Shown: positions 17,222 through 26,536 of the stretch, piece after piece | Layout: the number at the start of each line of letters is the position of its first letter | Position numbering within the stretch: position 1 is the stretch's first letter | Assembly: GCA_029238175.1 (NCBI GenBank) | Contig: JAQWGO010000077.1 | Location: forward strand, 1-63,318 | From: Henriciella sp. | GTDB taxonomy: Bacteria > Pseudomonadota > Alphaproteobacteria > Caulobacterales > Hyphomonadaceae | Direction of reading: 5' to 3' | DNA: 63,318 nt | Translations under genes and position numbers: made by a program | Notes under the pieces: model-generated | Told to the model about the DNA's origin: nothing | What the model saw: only the letters and a program-made list of their open reading frames with translations | The model's database searches: none

Positions 17222-17917
17222 ATGTCGCTCACGACAAACTCAGGTCAGACTGTAAATGTCCGGCTTGAAGTGAACCCTAAAGCAAAGCGTCTAATTTTAC
17301 GTTTGGATGAACGTAAGCGCGAAGCTGTTGCTGTTGCACCAAGCAAGCGAAAGCTTGGCGAGGCAGCTGAGTTTGCGCGCGACCGGTTGGAGTGGATCGC
17401 CAATCACCTCAACGCGTTGCCCAATCATATTGGACTTTGCGATGGCAGTGAAATCATGCTGCGTGGTTTACCTTGCCTTATCACAACCGAGGGCAATGGA
17501 CGGATCGCTAAGCTTGAAGATGGCGACCCCCAAATCCTTCGTGTTCCAGGTTTGGCCGAGACAGCTGGGCAGAGGGTTGAGCGGTTCCTTCGCAAAACGG
17601 CCAAATCTGATCTGAGTGATTCGGTTGAGCGCTATTGTACCCATCTTGGCGTTGATGCGCGCCGGGTTACGGTCAAAGATACAAAGACGCGTTGGGGGTC
17701 GTGTACGTCAGACGGTCGTTTGGCCTTTTCGTGGCGCTTGATAATGGCCCCGACCGATGTGCTCGAATATGTTGCTGCTCATGAATGTGCGCATTTGCTA
17801 GAAATGAACCATAGCCCACGATTCTGGGCGCATGTTGAGCGGTGCCGCCCGGATTGGAAAAAGGAGCGCGCTTGGCTGCGCCGGAATGGACGCGAGTTAC
17901 ACGCTGTACAGGCTTAG
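17222..17917 (+). CDS. YgjP-like zinc metallopeptidase (M48/SprT-like)
   Basis: The 231-residue protein has a basic N-terminal region and the zinc motif HECAH (H187, E188, H191) followed by NHSPRFWAHVERCRPD, where a further His or Glu completes the metal site. A DTKTRWGSCTSDGRLAFSWR block precedes it, which is characteristic of the YgjP/DUF45 family. These are cytoplasmic SprT-related proteases of largely unknown substrate. An earlier ATG at 17198 adds eight residues; neither start has a strong ribosome site. The stop overlaps that of the convergent antiporter gene by four bases. Confidence 0.85.
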   Translation: MSLTTNSGQTVNVRLEVNPKAKRLILRLDERKREAVAVAPSKRKLGEAAEFARDRLEWIANHLNALPNHIGLCDGSEIMLRGLPCLITTEGNGRIAKLEDGDPQILRVPGLAETAGQRVERFLRKTAKSDLSDSVERYCTHLGVDARRVTVKDTKTRWGSCTSDGRLAFSWRLIMAPTDVLEYVAAHECAHLLEMNHSPRFWAHVERCRPDWKKERAWLRRNGRELHAVQA

Positions 17918-19788
17918 TCGATTGGAGGTTCTGTTTTAACTTCTTGGGCGAAACTGATCAGCGTCGCGCCCTCACCGCCTTTCGCTTCGCGGTTAGGTCC
18001 GATCAATAGAAGTGTACCATCGGGCCGAATTTCAGCCACGATATCAGCTTTTGGGCGATCTTCGTTGAACTGCTCAAGGGTATATTTGTCGGTGAGCCGT
18101 GTGCGCGCGAATTCCCAACCGCGATATTGGTCGCGAATAAGGCTATCATATGTGCGGCCGCGTCTAATAAGTGTCCGCCCGCGCGCATTAGAACTGAGGC
18201 CGCGATCATCGCCATCCTCATCGTCGCTTATCGATAGCTGATAGACCATATGGCGGCCCACCTCAGGCGCGAAATGACTACTCACCAGCGCGTTGTAGGA
18301 GTCGTTGGTCGATAGCGAAATTACGGTTGAGAAGCGCGCGTGATCAAGTTTGATCTCTGCATCTTCAGAGAGAACTTCACCAAGGAAAATGTCCAAGCCA
18401 GCATCGCGGGATGACTTTAAGCGGCGATAGGAACTATCTGCAATTATGGTCTCGACGCCGCTCTGATCCAGTGCTTTCGCAAACTCAACACTCCATGCAT
18501 TCGCGCCCACCACGAGCACGCCTGGCTTTTCTTTGTGGGCTAGTCCTAAGAACCGGGCGAGTGGTCCGATCGTGAAGCCGTGAAGCACAACTGTCGTAAA
18601 GACCATCGCAAAGGCTAGAGGCGTAATTTGGTCTGCGCCGGAGAAGTCGAACCGGCCTTCACGGGATAGATCGACCAAGAGTGATCCAAACAGCCCAGAT
18701 ACGGCCACCGCAACGATACCGCGAGGTGCAATCCAGCCAAGCAAAATTGCTTCTTTGCGGTTTAGCGTTCCGTAAGTGGATATCCATACCGAAAGCGGAC
18801 GCACGATGAACAGCATACACATAAGGAATGCGAGTGTTTTCCAGGTGATCGCTTGCTCAATTATTGCCGGCGTTAAATCGGCTGTCAGCATAACGAAAAC
18901 GCCGGAAACCAGCAGTACCGCGATATCTTCCTTGAACTTCTGAAGCTCAGTCAGGCCAGCCAACTTAGAATTTGCGAGGGTCATGCCATATGCGGTGACC
19001 GCAACAAGGCCGATCTCTTTCTCGATTAGTTCGGCAAGCGCGTAACAAAGGACAATTGAAGCAAGGATCAAAGGTGCTTTCAAATATTCGGGCGTCCAAC
19101 CTTCGCGAAACGCCTTGGACATGCTTGCACCAAATGCGACGCCCAGAATGGTGCCCATGATTGCCGCTGAGATAACCCAAACAGCGGCTGCAAGTACATT
19201 GTCACCCTGAGAGGCAACTCGAATGATTTCAAATGATGCAACAGCAAAGAGAGCCCCGACCGGGTCGTTGACGATGCCTTCCCATTTTAGGAATTTAGCG
19301 GGGCGTCCACCGAGTTTCGATTGGCGCAGCAGCGGCATAATAACTGTCGGTCCTGTCACAACCATGACGCCCGCAAACACAACAGCGCTCGCCCAATCCA
19401 AGCCTGCTGCATAGCGCGCGGCAAGCGAACCAAGGAACCACGCCAGAGGTCCTCCAATGAAAACCATGCGGCGTACAGAAGCGCCAGCGTCTCGAAGGTT
19501 TTCAAACTTCAGAACTAAGCCGCCTTCGAATAGAATGACGGCAACAGCTAGGGATACAATTGGTCTAAAGACGTCTCCGAACGTGCCCTGCGGATTGAGA
19601 AGAGGTTCATTGAAAAGGAGAGACCATAGAGGCCCAACGGCCAATCCGGCCAAGGACATTAGCACAATAGCGGGAGCTTGCAGTCGCCAAGCGAGCCATT
19701 GCGCGCCTAGGCCAAGTGCCCCGATCAGAGCACAAGCAAAGATGACATCACTTCCAGCAGCGCCCGCGAGAAGAATTTGAAAATCCAT
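17914..19788 (-). CDS. Cation:proton antiporter (CPA1/NhaP type) with C-terminal TrkA-N domain
   Basis: The 624-residue protein has 12-13 membrane segments with CPA1 features: VSLAVAVILFEGGLVLKFEN, VVTGPTVIMPLLRQS and EGIVNDPVGALFAV, where the ND pair is the ion-binding site. After about residue 400 a soluble Rossmann region follows (GVLVVGANAWSVEFAKALDQ), matching a TrkA-N/RCK nucleotide-binding regulator. It exchanges Na+ or K+ for protons at the inner membrane. The ORF opens at a GTG (19803), but ATG 19788 has GGGACAG upstream. It is the last gene of the run beginning at 20339. Confidence 0.9.
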   Translation of the reverse strand: MDFQILLAGAAGSDVIFACALIGALGLGAQWLAWRLQAPAIVLMSLAGLAVGPLWSLLFNEPLLNPQGTFGDVFRPIVSLAVAVILFEGGLVLKFENLRDAGASVRRMVFIGGPLAWFLGSLAARYAAGLDWASAVVFAGVMVVTGPTVIMPLLRQSKLGGRPAKFLKWEGIVNDPVGALFAVASFEIIRVASQGDNVLAAAVWVISAAIMGTILGVAFGASMSKAFREGWTPEYLKAPLILASIVLCYALAELIEKEIGLVAVTAYGMTLANSKLAGLTELQKFKEDIAVLLVSGVFVMLTADLTPAIIEQAITWKTLAFLMCMLFIVRPLSVWISTYGTLNRKEAILLGWIAPRGIVAVAVSGLFGSLLVDLSREGRFDFSGADQITPLAFAMVFTTVVLHGFTIGPLARFLGLAHKEKPGVLVVGANAWSVEFAKALDQSGVETIIADSSYRRLKSSRDAGLDIFLGEVLSEDAEIKLDHARFSTVISLSTNDSYNALVSSHFAPEVGRHMVYQLSISDDEDGDDRGLSSNARGRTLIRRGRTYDSLIRDQYRGWEFARTRLTDKYTLEQFNEDRPKADIVAEIRPDGTLLLIGPNREAKGGEGATLISFAQEVKTEPPID

Positions 19789-19811
19789 AAGCTGCTGTCC
19801 CACTAGGTCTA

Positions 19812-20339
19812 TTAGACCAAAAGATCCTGTTCGGTATCGCGCGAAAAGTCGAATCCAATTTCGCGACTGCCATAATCACCGGCCTCGTAACGTTCTATCT
19901 GTGTTTCGAACCAGTTTAGCACATGATCAAAGATGTGATCATAGAATGGCTCCGGATCAGTGTCCTTTAGCGGGATCGAAAGTTCGTACTCTTGTCCGCC
20001 AGCAATTTGGATAATGAAGCTTTCACCGATTTTCGTACATTCCATTGTGACACGCATCCAATCTGTGCCCGTTGAAACACGGATCGCCAGACCAAATAGG
20101 ATTGAGCCTAGGGGACGAAACCCTTTGGGAGGCACCGAAAAAGCGCGATCACCGTAATCTTTAGGCTCAAATTGCCCTGCAGGGGGGACCAGACGCACGC
20201 ATACGCCATCTTTTGAGCCGATGTGCGCGCAAAGCCCTTCACGAAGCTCTTCAGTAAGTGTGCGGACGCGCGTATAATTCTCGCTCGCTAGCTCTTGATA
20301 ATGAGCGACAGTTTTAATGAGCTTATCAAAGCGTGACAT
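19812..20339 (-). CDS. Conserved hypothetical protein, soluble
   Basis: I do not recognise this 175-residue protein. It has a charged helical start (RFDKLIKTVAHYQELASENY), a central set of predicted beta strands (GFRPLGSILFGLAIRVSTGT, ESFIIQIAGGQEYELSI) and an acidic C-terminus ending in aliphatic residues. There is no signal peptide or membrane segment. A good AGGGGAG site precedes the ATG. It lies 23 bases upstream of the antiporter gene on the same strand, so the two are probably cotranscribed and functionally linked, perhaps in ion or osmotic adaptation. Confidence 0.7.
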   Translation of the reverse strand: MSRFDKLIKTVAHYQELASENYTRVRTLTEELREGLCAHIGSKDGVCVRLVPPAGQFEPKDYGDRAFSVPPKGFRPLGSILFGLAIRVSTGTDWMRVTMECTKIGESFIIQIAGGQEYELSIPLKDTDPEPFYDHIFDHVLNWFETQIERYEAGDYGSREIGFDFSRDTEQDLLV

Positions 20340-20421
20340 GCACCAACTCCCCTAGAGAACTGCCGGGAAGGTAGTGCGACGTCTTTGGTAATGCTAGTCA
20401 CTAACAAGCCAGCAACTGTTC

Positions 20422-20829
20422 TTATTTCGCTATACGCTTTTGGACGAGCCCCAACCAATACAGGTGCATGGAGCAATATGCGATAACAATGCCGAGGTTC
20501 GCTGATGTGATCGTCGACATGCCTTCATGCTTCAATGGCACAAGGATCATGTCCACAAAGATCGCAAATCCGAGGGTTATCATCGCCGCCGCGCCGCGGC
20601 GACGCACGCCGATCGCAAAAGTTGTCCAAACCGTTAGCGCAATAAACGCGAGAATTCTGAAAATATGATCTTGATTAGCGAAGAGAACATCGCCGCTCGG
20701 CTCATATGCCGCCGCTTTTAAGGCCACGATCACCGCGAGAATGCCGGAGAGGCCGGTTAAAACGCGCGCAGCCCAACCTTTCGGCCAATAGCTTCGCGAT
20801 ATATTTTCAGCTGTAGCAACATCAGTCAT
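20422..20829 (-). CDS. Small four-helix membrane protein of unknown function
   Basis: The 135-residue protein has about four hydrophobic segments (WAARVLTGLSGILAVIVALK, ILAFIALTVWTTFAIGV, AAMITLGFAIFVDMILVPL, LGIVIAYCSMHLYWLGLV). The open frame reaches upstream to 20904, but ATG 20829 has an AAAAGG site and the extra N-terminus looks untranslated. I recognise no family. It lies between motA and the hypothetical gene on the same strand, with gaps near 90 bases on both sides. Confidence 0.65.
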   Translation of the reverse strand: MTDVATAENISRSYWPKGWAARVLTGLSGILAVIVALKAAAYEPSGDVLFANQDHIFRILAFIALTVWTTFAIGVRRRGAAAMITLGFAIFVDMILVPLKHEGMSTITSANLGIVIAYCSMHLYWLGLVQKRIAK

Positions 20830-20922
20830 GACAATGCCTTTTCTCTTGCCCTTACAGCTATTTAGGCAGACGCAGTTTGCGATGCGCTTAAGTCGATCCG
20901 TCAAATTTCAACTTTACTGCAA

Positions 20923-21801
20923 CTAGGCTGCGGCTTGAGCCGGAGCAAATCGAGACGCGGTAATGGCGTGATCCAAGTCATTTATATTGGGGCGCAGGTG
21001 ACCGGGAAGCGCTGATCTGGCGATTTCGATAGAGGTTCGTGGGGCAAGACCGCTGACATGTCCGCCCAACACGTTTGCAATCGTGTCCAGATACAATGCT
21101 TCTTCTTCAACAACTTGACCAAACCGGCTCGCAACCGGGCCTACGAGGCCATAGGCAAGGAAAACCCCCAGAAATGTTCCCAACAGCGCTGCAGCAATCA
21201 TTTCGCCAAGAACTGCGGGCGATTCATCTATCACGCCCATTGTCTTGATAATGCCTAATACAGCCGCAACAATCCCTAGCGCGGGCAATGCATCAGCCAG
21301 CGTATGCAGAGCGGACACAGCCCGGTTTTTATCTTCAACAATATCTGCGACGGTGTCTTTCATCCGTTCACCAGCATGTTCCAAAGTGGACGGGTCCAGC
21401 GCCATTAAGCGAAAACTGTCGCAGATCAGTGCCATAGCTTGAGGTTCGCTGTGCAAGCGGGGCGCAGACTTAAACAGTTCCGACTGTTCCGGCGCTTCGA
21501 TATCTGCCTCTATCGCGACTATACCGCCGCGTTTTGCCCGGCGCGTCAGTTCATGCAGGACAGTCAGCAGCTCAGAATAGTCTGCGCGCTTCCACTTCGA
21601 GCCGGAAATAGCTTTGCCGAACCCGGCCATCGCACTTTTTGCAACATTTGGTGCGTTGCCGATGAGTAGCGTCCCAAATGCCGCGCCGCCAATTAATGCT
21701 AGCTCAAAGGGAAGCGCAGCCAGAATTGCGGGGCCGCCGCTTATGAACAAGCCGCCAAAAACGACGAGCAGAACAATTACAAATCCGACAAGTTGTATCA
21801 T
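20923..21801 (-). CDS. motA: Flagellar motor stator protein MotA
   Basis: A 292-residue MotA/TolQ/ExbB-family protein with two N-terminal membrane helices (LVGFVIVLLVVFGGLFISGG, LPFELALIGGAAFGTLLIG), a long cytoplasmic loop and two C-terminal helices (ALHTLADALPALGIVAAVLG with the conserved prolines; MIAAALLGTFLGVFLAYGLV). The PALGIVAAVLGIIKTMG block is the MotA proton-channel signature. With MotB it forms the stator that powers flagellar rotation. No motB is in the window; in alphaproteobacteria the two genes are often unlinked. Confidence 0.92.
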   Translation of the reverse strand: MIQLVGFVIVLLVVFGGLFISGGPAILAALPFELALIGGAAFGTLLIGNAPNVAKSAMAGFGKAISGSKWKRADYSELLTVLHELTRRAKRGGIVAIEADIEAPEQSELFKSAPRLHSEPQAMALICDSFRLMALDPSTLEHAGERMKDTVADIVEDKNRAVSALHTLADALPALGIVAAVLGIIKTMGVIDESPAVLGEMIAAALLGTFLGVFLAYGLVGPVASRFGQVVEEEALYLDTIANVLGGHVSGLAPRTSIEIARSALPGHLRPNINDLDHAITASRFAPAQAAA

Positions 21802-22097
21802 TTAGAGAAGGCCTGCTGCGTACACCAAGTGCCTGTTGTGCCAGAATTTCCTTACAAACCCGTTTCATTCTTGGTTGGGGAGTTTTTAATAAGCAGCTCG
21901 CCTCTGAGGAGAATACTGAGGATCAGCGTTGATTGGCACCCGTTGGAGTGGTAATTCAGCAGGCGTCGCCAAAGTCTCGCCATAAGAGGCATCAAGGTTG
22001 CACGAAGGATTGTGAGCCCGATGCTCGTTTGTATGGCTAACGCTATGTTAAGCGGGATCGAGTATAGTTTTGTAGAAGATCACAGGAGCCTTGTTCA
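21802..22097. other. Intergenic spacer, nothing recognised
   Basis: The 296 bases between the divergent motA and the secreted-protein gene contain no ORF with a ribosome site and no strong hairpin. They presumably hold both promoters. An AGGAG site belonging to the next gene lies at the right end. Confidence 0.6.
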
Positions 22098-22583
22098 ATG
22101 AAAAGAACGATTGCCGCCCTCGCGCTAACAACTGCCCTTACTTTTTCGGCTACTGCGCAGCAATATGCCTCGAACGAAGGCTACCGCGTTTGTGCCCCGT
22201 CCGCGACAGAGCAGGGTATAACAGTTGCCGCTGAACAATGCGGAACCGTGAAAGCCCCAGACTTTACTGGCTTGAACATCGGTTCTGAAGGTCAGCTTCA
22301 GTCATTGATGAACCAGCGCGAGACATTTCGCGCGGAAGTCAAAGACTATGGCCAGTGTATTACCACGCTGATTAATTCTTACCGCCGTCCGGGAGCGCCT
22401 GCCGATAGCTTGGTTCCTGATCAAGCGGCTTGCGCGCATTCATGGGCTGAAGATCAATCAACTGAGGTTGTTCGCCAATTCGGTAAGGCCTGTATCGATT
22501 ACTCAAACCGCTCTGTGATGGATGCTGATCTGCAAGACTATACAGGATCATGTTACCCTTCGGCAGGTAGCGGTCAGGGCTAA
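22098..22583 (+). CDS. Secreted protein of unknown function
   Basis: The 161-residue protein has a classic signal peptide (KRTIAALALTTALTFSATAQ) and a mature part with six cysteines, suggesting disulfide bonds in the periplasm or outside the cell. Short motifs such as NQRETFRAEVKDYGQCITTL and DQAACAHSWAEDQ point to a mostly helical, small domain. I recognise no family. It has a good AGGAG site and lies 41 bases before the MFS gene on the same strand. Confidence 0.7.
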   Translation: MKRTIAALALTTALTFSATAQQYASNEGYRVCAPSATEQGITVAAEQCGTVKAPDFTGLNIGSEGQLQSLMNQRETFRAEVKDYGQCITTLINSYRRPGAPADSLVPDQAACAHSWAEDQSTEVVRQFGKACIDYSNRSVMDADLQDYTGSCYPSAGSGQG

Positions 22584-22624
22584 TCTGGACTTGATTTTCG
22601 GTTCGTAGCGCTTGAATAGGGCGC

Positions 22625-23899
22625 ATGACTGAAGCGCAAAACCCGATACAAGAAGACGCGCCTCAGCCTAATCGGCGGAGCGCGTTTTTTCTTTTGTTCT
22701 TTTCGCTCATGGCGATTGGGGCTGGGAATACGATGCTTATCGCGGCGGTTATACCGCCGTTGACGCGAGAGCTGGGCCTCCCGGATTGGATGGCGGGCGC
22801 AATTTTTTCTTTGTCTGCATTATGCTGGTCTCTGTCTTCTCCGTTCTGGGGCAAGAAATCTAACCGGTGGGGGCGCCGCAAAGTCGCATCGATTGGCTTG
22901 GCGGGTTACGCTGTTTCTATGACCCTGCTGCTGATCTCTGCATGGCTTGCTTTGTCTGAGGTCATTACGGCGGCCTTCGCGATCTTCACCTGTTTGGCAT
23001 TGTCTCGGACCGTGTTCGGTCTGGTTGGTTCAGGTTCCACACCTGCGGCTCAAGCCTATGTTGCCGACCGTACCAGCCCCGAAGAGCGCCAGTCTGAAAT
23101 TGCTTTCATCTCTTCAGGTTTCAGCTTCGGCACAATTGTTGGTCCCGCCTTCGCTGCGGTTCTGGTTGCTAATTTCGGTCTGCTGAGCCCGATGGTGATT
23201 ACGGCGCTTCTCGCAGCTACGATGTCAGTCTTGCTCTGGAATTTTCTGCCAGAAAACCGTGATCCTGTATTGGACGGCAGTAATATTGCTCCAATTCCCG
23301 GCGCAATAGGGCTGTGGCGATCCTCAAACGTATTGCCGTTCTTGGTCTATGCGGTCAGCCTATCTCTCGTCACAGGTATCCTGACGCAGGTCTTTGTCTT
23401 CGCCGTGATGGACAAGTTAGGCGTCACAGGCGCTGATGCGGCGAAATATACGGGGCCAGCCTTCATGGTCGGCGCGATGGCCGTCATGACGTCGCAACTG
23501 GTCCTGATCCCAAGACTAAAGCTTCGCAACAAGACGCTTATGATCGTCGGCTGCATCCCGCTTTTGATTGGGGCGCTTTTGCTCATTCCGGCGAAGGATT
23601 TTGCAACACTCATCCTTGCGCAGTTCTTTTTGGGCATAGGGCAGGGACTAACCCGGCCGGGCTTTTCCAGTGGCGCATCGCTCGCGGTGTCACCTCAGTT
23701 GCAAGGCAATGTGGCGGGCTTGGTCATATCCGCCAATGGTGCGGGCTATATCATCACGCCGCTGTTTGGCCTGTTCTTGTATGAGTATGTGGATCCATCA
23801 CTACCGTTCTGGATCTGCGTTGTATTGCTCATATCAATGGCGCTGTTCGCCTATTTTGCGATCAAGCCTGGAGTCGGTGAAGCTGACAGTGCCGCTTAG
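22625..23899 (+). CDS. MFS transporter
   Basis: A 424-residue major facilitator with 12 predicted membrane helices. The loop between helices 2 and 3 has the MFS signature (FWGKKSNRWGRRKVASIG), and helix 5 contains GTIVGPAFAAVL, typical of drug/H+ antiporters (motif C-like). The likely role is proton-driven export of a small molecule; the substrate is unknown. An AGGG site precedes the ATG. Its stop overlaps the convergent lytic transglycosylase gene by four bases. Confidence 0.88.
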   Translation: MTEAQNPIQEDAPQPNRRSAFFLLFFSLMAIGAGNTMLIAAVIPPLTRELGLPDWMAGAIFSLSALCWSLSSPFWGKKSNRWGRRKVASIGLAGYAVSMTLLLISAWLALSEVITAAFAIFTCLALSRTVFGLVGSGSTPAAQAYVADRTSPEERQSEIAFISSGFSFGTIVGPAFAAVLVANFGLLSPMVITALLAATMSVLLWNFLPENRDPVLDGSNIAPIPGAIGLWRSSNVLPFLVYAVSLSLVTGILTQVFVFAVMDKLGVTGADAAKYTGPAFMVGAMAVMTSQLVLIPRLKLRNKTLMIVGCIPLLIGALLLIPAKDFATLILAQFFLGIGQGLTRPGFSSGASLAVSPQLQGNVAGLVISANGAGYIITPLFGLFLYEYVDPSLPFWICVVLLISMALFAYFAIKPGVGEADSAA

Positions 23900-25230
23900 C
23901 TGTCGGCTGCTATGACTTGAGCAAGGGCTTGCTGTGTTGGATAGCCATCTGCTGGATCGATCCCATTCGCAGCCTGAAAGCGGCGCAGAGCCCCTTTAGT
24001 CCCACGTCCCGCGATCCCATCTACCGGACCAGCGTCAAAACCAAGACGGTTTAGGCTGGATTGAAGCGTCATCACATCGCGCTTTGACAATTTCTCCAGA
24101 TGTGTCGGCCACATCGCCACAGGTCCGTTCGAACCGGCCACGCCATCGGTGAGTAGGCCGACGGAAAACGCGTAACTATCTGAGCGGTTGTAAGTCTTGT
24201 AGACATCGAAATTCTTGAACAACAGATATTTCGGCCCTGTTGCGCCCGTCGGTAGCCAGAATTCAGCGTAAGACGATGTCGCTGTGCCAAAATCTCCGCC
24301 CGTCATCGGCGACAGGCCTTCTGCGATCCAGGTTGATAGGCGGCGGTCCTGTCCGTCCGCGAGGGACCAATTGAACGCCGAGGGTGCCAATACTTCTACG
24401 CCCCAAGGCTCATCTTTTTGATACCCAGATGCGCGCAAATAATTTGCGGCTGAAGCCAACGCATCTGGCGCACTGTTCCACAGGTCTTTTCTGCCGTCGC
24501 CGTCAAAATCAACGGCGTAAGTCAGGAATGTGGATGGCATGAACTGCGTCTGTCCCATAGCCCCGGCCCAGCCGGAGGTGAGGTCGTCGCGATTAACTTC
24601 GCCGCGCTCTTGCATTTTCATCAGGGCTTTTAGCTCACTTTCCGCAAATGTACGGCGGCGACCTTCAACGGCCATGTTTGAGAGCGTATTGGCGGCGTCA
24701 AAGCTTCCAATGTATGAGCCAAGATTGGTTTCCATCGCCCAGATCGCAGTGATCGCTTCGCGGTCGACGCCATAGGTCGCCTCTATGCGATCGAAGATTG
24801 GGGCCAGTTCCGCCAGCCGTTCCATCCCTCCGGATTTACGTCCCTCAGTCACAGCTGAACGCACGTATTCCCAAATCGGTTTTGCGAATTCCGCCTGATC
24901 AGCGACGCCTGTTTTCGCAACAGTGGCTTCGTCTCCGAGATAGAGCTTGAGGGGTTTGATGCCCTCTAGAGTAGCTTGAACCACATCGACATCTCGCCCG
25001 CTTGCGACGGCACGGCGGGCAAAGTCATTGCGCCAGACATCCATGCTGGCATTTCCAGATGGCGTGAAAGGCTTCAAGACATCAGGCGTTGGTATGTTCG
25101 TTCCGCCGCCCGTGCTATTTATTGGCGGCGTTCGGCCATCGACTTGTGGTGAGGCCGCACAGGCCGTTAAGAGGGCTGCGAAGGCGACCATTCCGGCTAA
25201 TGGCCGCGCAGATTTCGTCGTCATCTTCAT
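23896..25230 (-). CDS. Lytic murein transglycosylase with peptidoglycan-binding domain, lipoprotein
   Basis: About 444 residues. A lipoprotein signal ends at AFAALLTAC (lipid Cys at C24 from this start). The SltB/MltB-type catalytic region contains ITAIWAMETNLGSYIG with the catalytic Glu, SGWAGAMGQTQFMPSTFL and DLWNSAPDALASAANYL. The C-terminal 60 residues are a PG_binding_1 domain (VMTLQSSLNRLGFDAGPVDG). It cuts glycan strands to 1,6-anhydro ends during wall turnover. The ATG at 25239 lies too close to the AAGGG site, so the ATG at 25230 (9-base spacing) is preferred. Confidence 0.92.
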   Translation of the reverse strand: MKMTTKSARPLAGMVAFAALLTACAASPQVDGRTPPINSTGGGTNIPTPDVLKPFTPSGNASMDVWRNDFARRAVASGRDVDVVQATLEGIKPLKLYLGDEATVAKTGVADQAEFAKPIWEYVRSAVTEGRKSGGMERLAELAPIFDRIEATYGVDREAITAIWAMETNLGSYIGSFDAANTLSNMAVEGRRRTFAESELKALMKMQERGEVNRDDLTSGWAGAMGQTQFMPSTFLTYAVDFDGDGRKDLWNSAPDALASAANYLRASGYQKDEPWGVEVLAPSAFNWSLADGQDRRLSTWIAEGLSPMTGGDFGTATSSYAEFWLPTGATGPKYLLFKNFDVYKTYNRSDSYAFSVGLLTDGVAGSNGPVAMWPTHLEKLSKRDVMTLQSSLNRLGFDAGPVDGIAGRGTKGALRRFQAANGIDPADGYPTQQALAQVIAADS

Positions 25231-25338
25231 ATTGTGCATCCCTTATGTGATAGCCTGTAAGCTAACATTGACTCGTATAAAGCTGGTGTGTATGTCCCGC
25301 GCTTTCGTGAAAACTTATCTAACGTCCGGACCCGTGCC

Positions 25339-25464
25339 ATGAAAGTGAAATCTTCCCTTAAGTCGCTGAGAAATCGCCACCGTGACTGTAAAGTCGTGCG
25401 ACGTCGCGGTCGTACTTTCGTCATCAACAAAACTGATCCTCGCTTTAAAGCCAAACAAGGCTGA
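25339..25464 (+). CDS. rpmJ: 50S ribosomal protein L36
   Basis: A 41-residue basic protein starting [20 protein letters not shown] and containing [20 protein letters not shown], the alphaproteobacterial (Cys-poor, C-minus) form of L36. It has one Cys instead of the four zinc-binding residues of the C-plus form, so it is predicted to work without zinc. It stands alone, outside any ribosomal operon, as is usual in this class, between divergent mltB-like and HAD genes. Confidence 0.95.
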   Translation: MKVKSSLKSLRNRHRDCKVVRRRGRTFVINKTDPRFKAKQG

Positions 25465-25493
25465 GCGTAACATGAACAAGTGAGTCTCGATTG

Positions 25494-26114
25494 ATGAGTG
25501 CTCATATCGTTCTGTTTGATCTCGGAAACGTGGTTGTCGACTGGCAGCCTATCCGACTTTATCGAGAATACTTCGATACAGAGGCCGCAGCAGCGGCCTT
25601 TGTTCGTGATGTCTGCAATATGGACTGGCACGTCAATCATGATCGCGGCGTGTCGATGGCTGAAAATGCCAAGCCGCTGATCGCGAAGTTCCCGCAATAT
25701 GAGACTGAGATTTTGGCATGGCGCAGCCGCTGGCTCGACATGTTCGAAGGCTACGTTCCTGGCACGCCGCAGCTGATGGCGCGTTTGGAAGAGGCGGGTG
25801 TGCCGCTCTACGGTCTTTCCAATATCCCTGATGAGGTGGCTGACGAGACGTTTGACGCGTTCCCAATGATCCACGTCTTACGGGATGTGATTGTGTCTGG
25901 TGCCGAAGAAGTCGTCAAACCAAGCCCGGAAATCTATCAAATCGCTCTTGCGCGTATGGGTAACCCTGATCCATCCGAAGTGTTATTCATCGATGATAGT
26001 CTAAAAAATATCGAAGCAGCCAACGCGCTCGGGTTTCGCACGCATCATTTTCAGGACGCTGCTGGCCTCGAAACAGCGCTGTTGGCCGAAGGTCTATTAG
26101 TTGCTGAGTGGTAA
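25494..26114 (+). CDS. HAD-superfamily hydrolase
   Basis: A 206-residue HAD-IA family protein. The first motif is VLFDLGNVVVDW (nucleophile Asp in FDLG), motif II lies in LYGLSNIPDEV, motif III is EVVKPSPEIYQIAL with the conserved Lys, and motif IV is VLFIDDSLKNIEAANALG. The small helical cap suggests a phosphatase or 2-haloacid dehalogenase-like enzyme acting on a small metabolite. A TTG three bases earlier is also possible as start. It lies 29 bases after rpmJ. Confidence 0.87.
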   Translation: MSAHIVLFDLGNVVVDWQPIRLYREYFDTEAAAAAFVRDVCNMDWHVNHDRGVSMAENAKPLIAKFPQYETEILAWRSRWLDMFEGYVPGTPQLMARLEEAGVPLYGLSNIPDEVADETFDAFPMIHVLRDVIVSGAEEVVKPSPEIYQIALARMGNPDPSEVLFIDDSLKNIEAANALGFRTHHFQDAAGLETALLAEGLLVAEW

Positions 26115-26296
26115 CATATCACAAGCTTCTGTTAAAACAGCTAATAAAGGTCTGATCGCGAACTTGGTGAATGGTGCCTATTCGGCAACAACGAATACAA
26201 TTGCTCAACCAATAGAGCCAATGATCCAAAGCGGGTATAAATTTATATAGTGTTATGATAACGGATTTTCGATTTACTTTGAAGTAGTCAGGAGCA
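26115..26296. other. AT-rich intergenic stretch
   Basis: About 180 bases of clearly lower GC than the surroundings, with no supported gene. A minus-strand open frame of 75 codons exists but lacks a ribosome site. The right end holds the GTCAGGAGC ribosome site of the next small gene. Confidence 0.5.
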
Positions 26297-26536
26297 ATGC
26301 GTTTGAAAGGTAAAGTAAGATTTTCGGACGTAATTGAAGGGTTCATGGCTCTTCGTAGCCATCTTGTGATTGTTACGATTGGCTTAATGCTCGCTGCATT
26401 TTTACAAGATTTATCAGGCGAAAAAGTTTCCTTGTGGAGCTATGCTTTGTTGGTTGTTTTTACTCCATTGTCGTTTTTTTTATTAATACTTTTCTGTAAG
26501 TTCGTGATGAATTTTTTGTTCTCTCAGGATGAATAG
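26297..26536 (+). CDS. Small two-helix membrane protein, unknown
   Basis: A 79-residue protein with two hydrophobic stretches (HLVIVTIGLMLAAFLQDL and SYALLVVFTPLSFFLLILF) and short charged ends. The AGGAGC site six bases before the ATG supports translation. The coding sequence is AT-rich and uses codons such as TTA, AGA and TTT more than its neighbours, suggesting recent acquisition. I recognise no family. It is flanked by two AT-rich spacers. Confidence 0.55.
   Translation: MRLKGKVRFSDVIEGFMALRSHLVIVTIGLMLAAFLQDLSGEKVSLWSYALLVVFTPLSFFLLILFCKFVMNFLFSQDE

Noticed and set aside
25227-25874. 215-codon open frame on the minus strand
   Set aside because: It lies antisense to rpmJ and the HAD hydrolase gene, both with clear motifs, and its protein shows no recognisable pattern or ribosome site.
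26119-26346. 75-codon minus-strand frame in the AT-rich patch
   Set aside because: It overlaps the start of the small membrane protein, has no ribosome site and shows no clear protein character.
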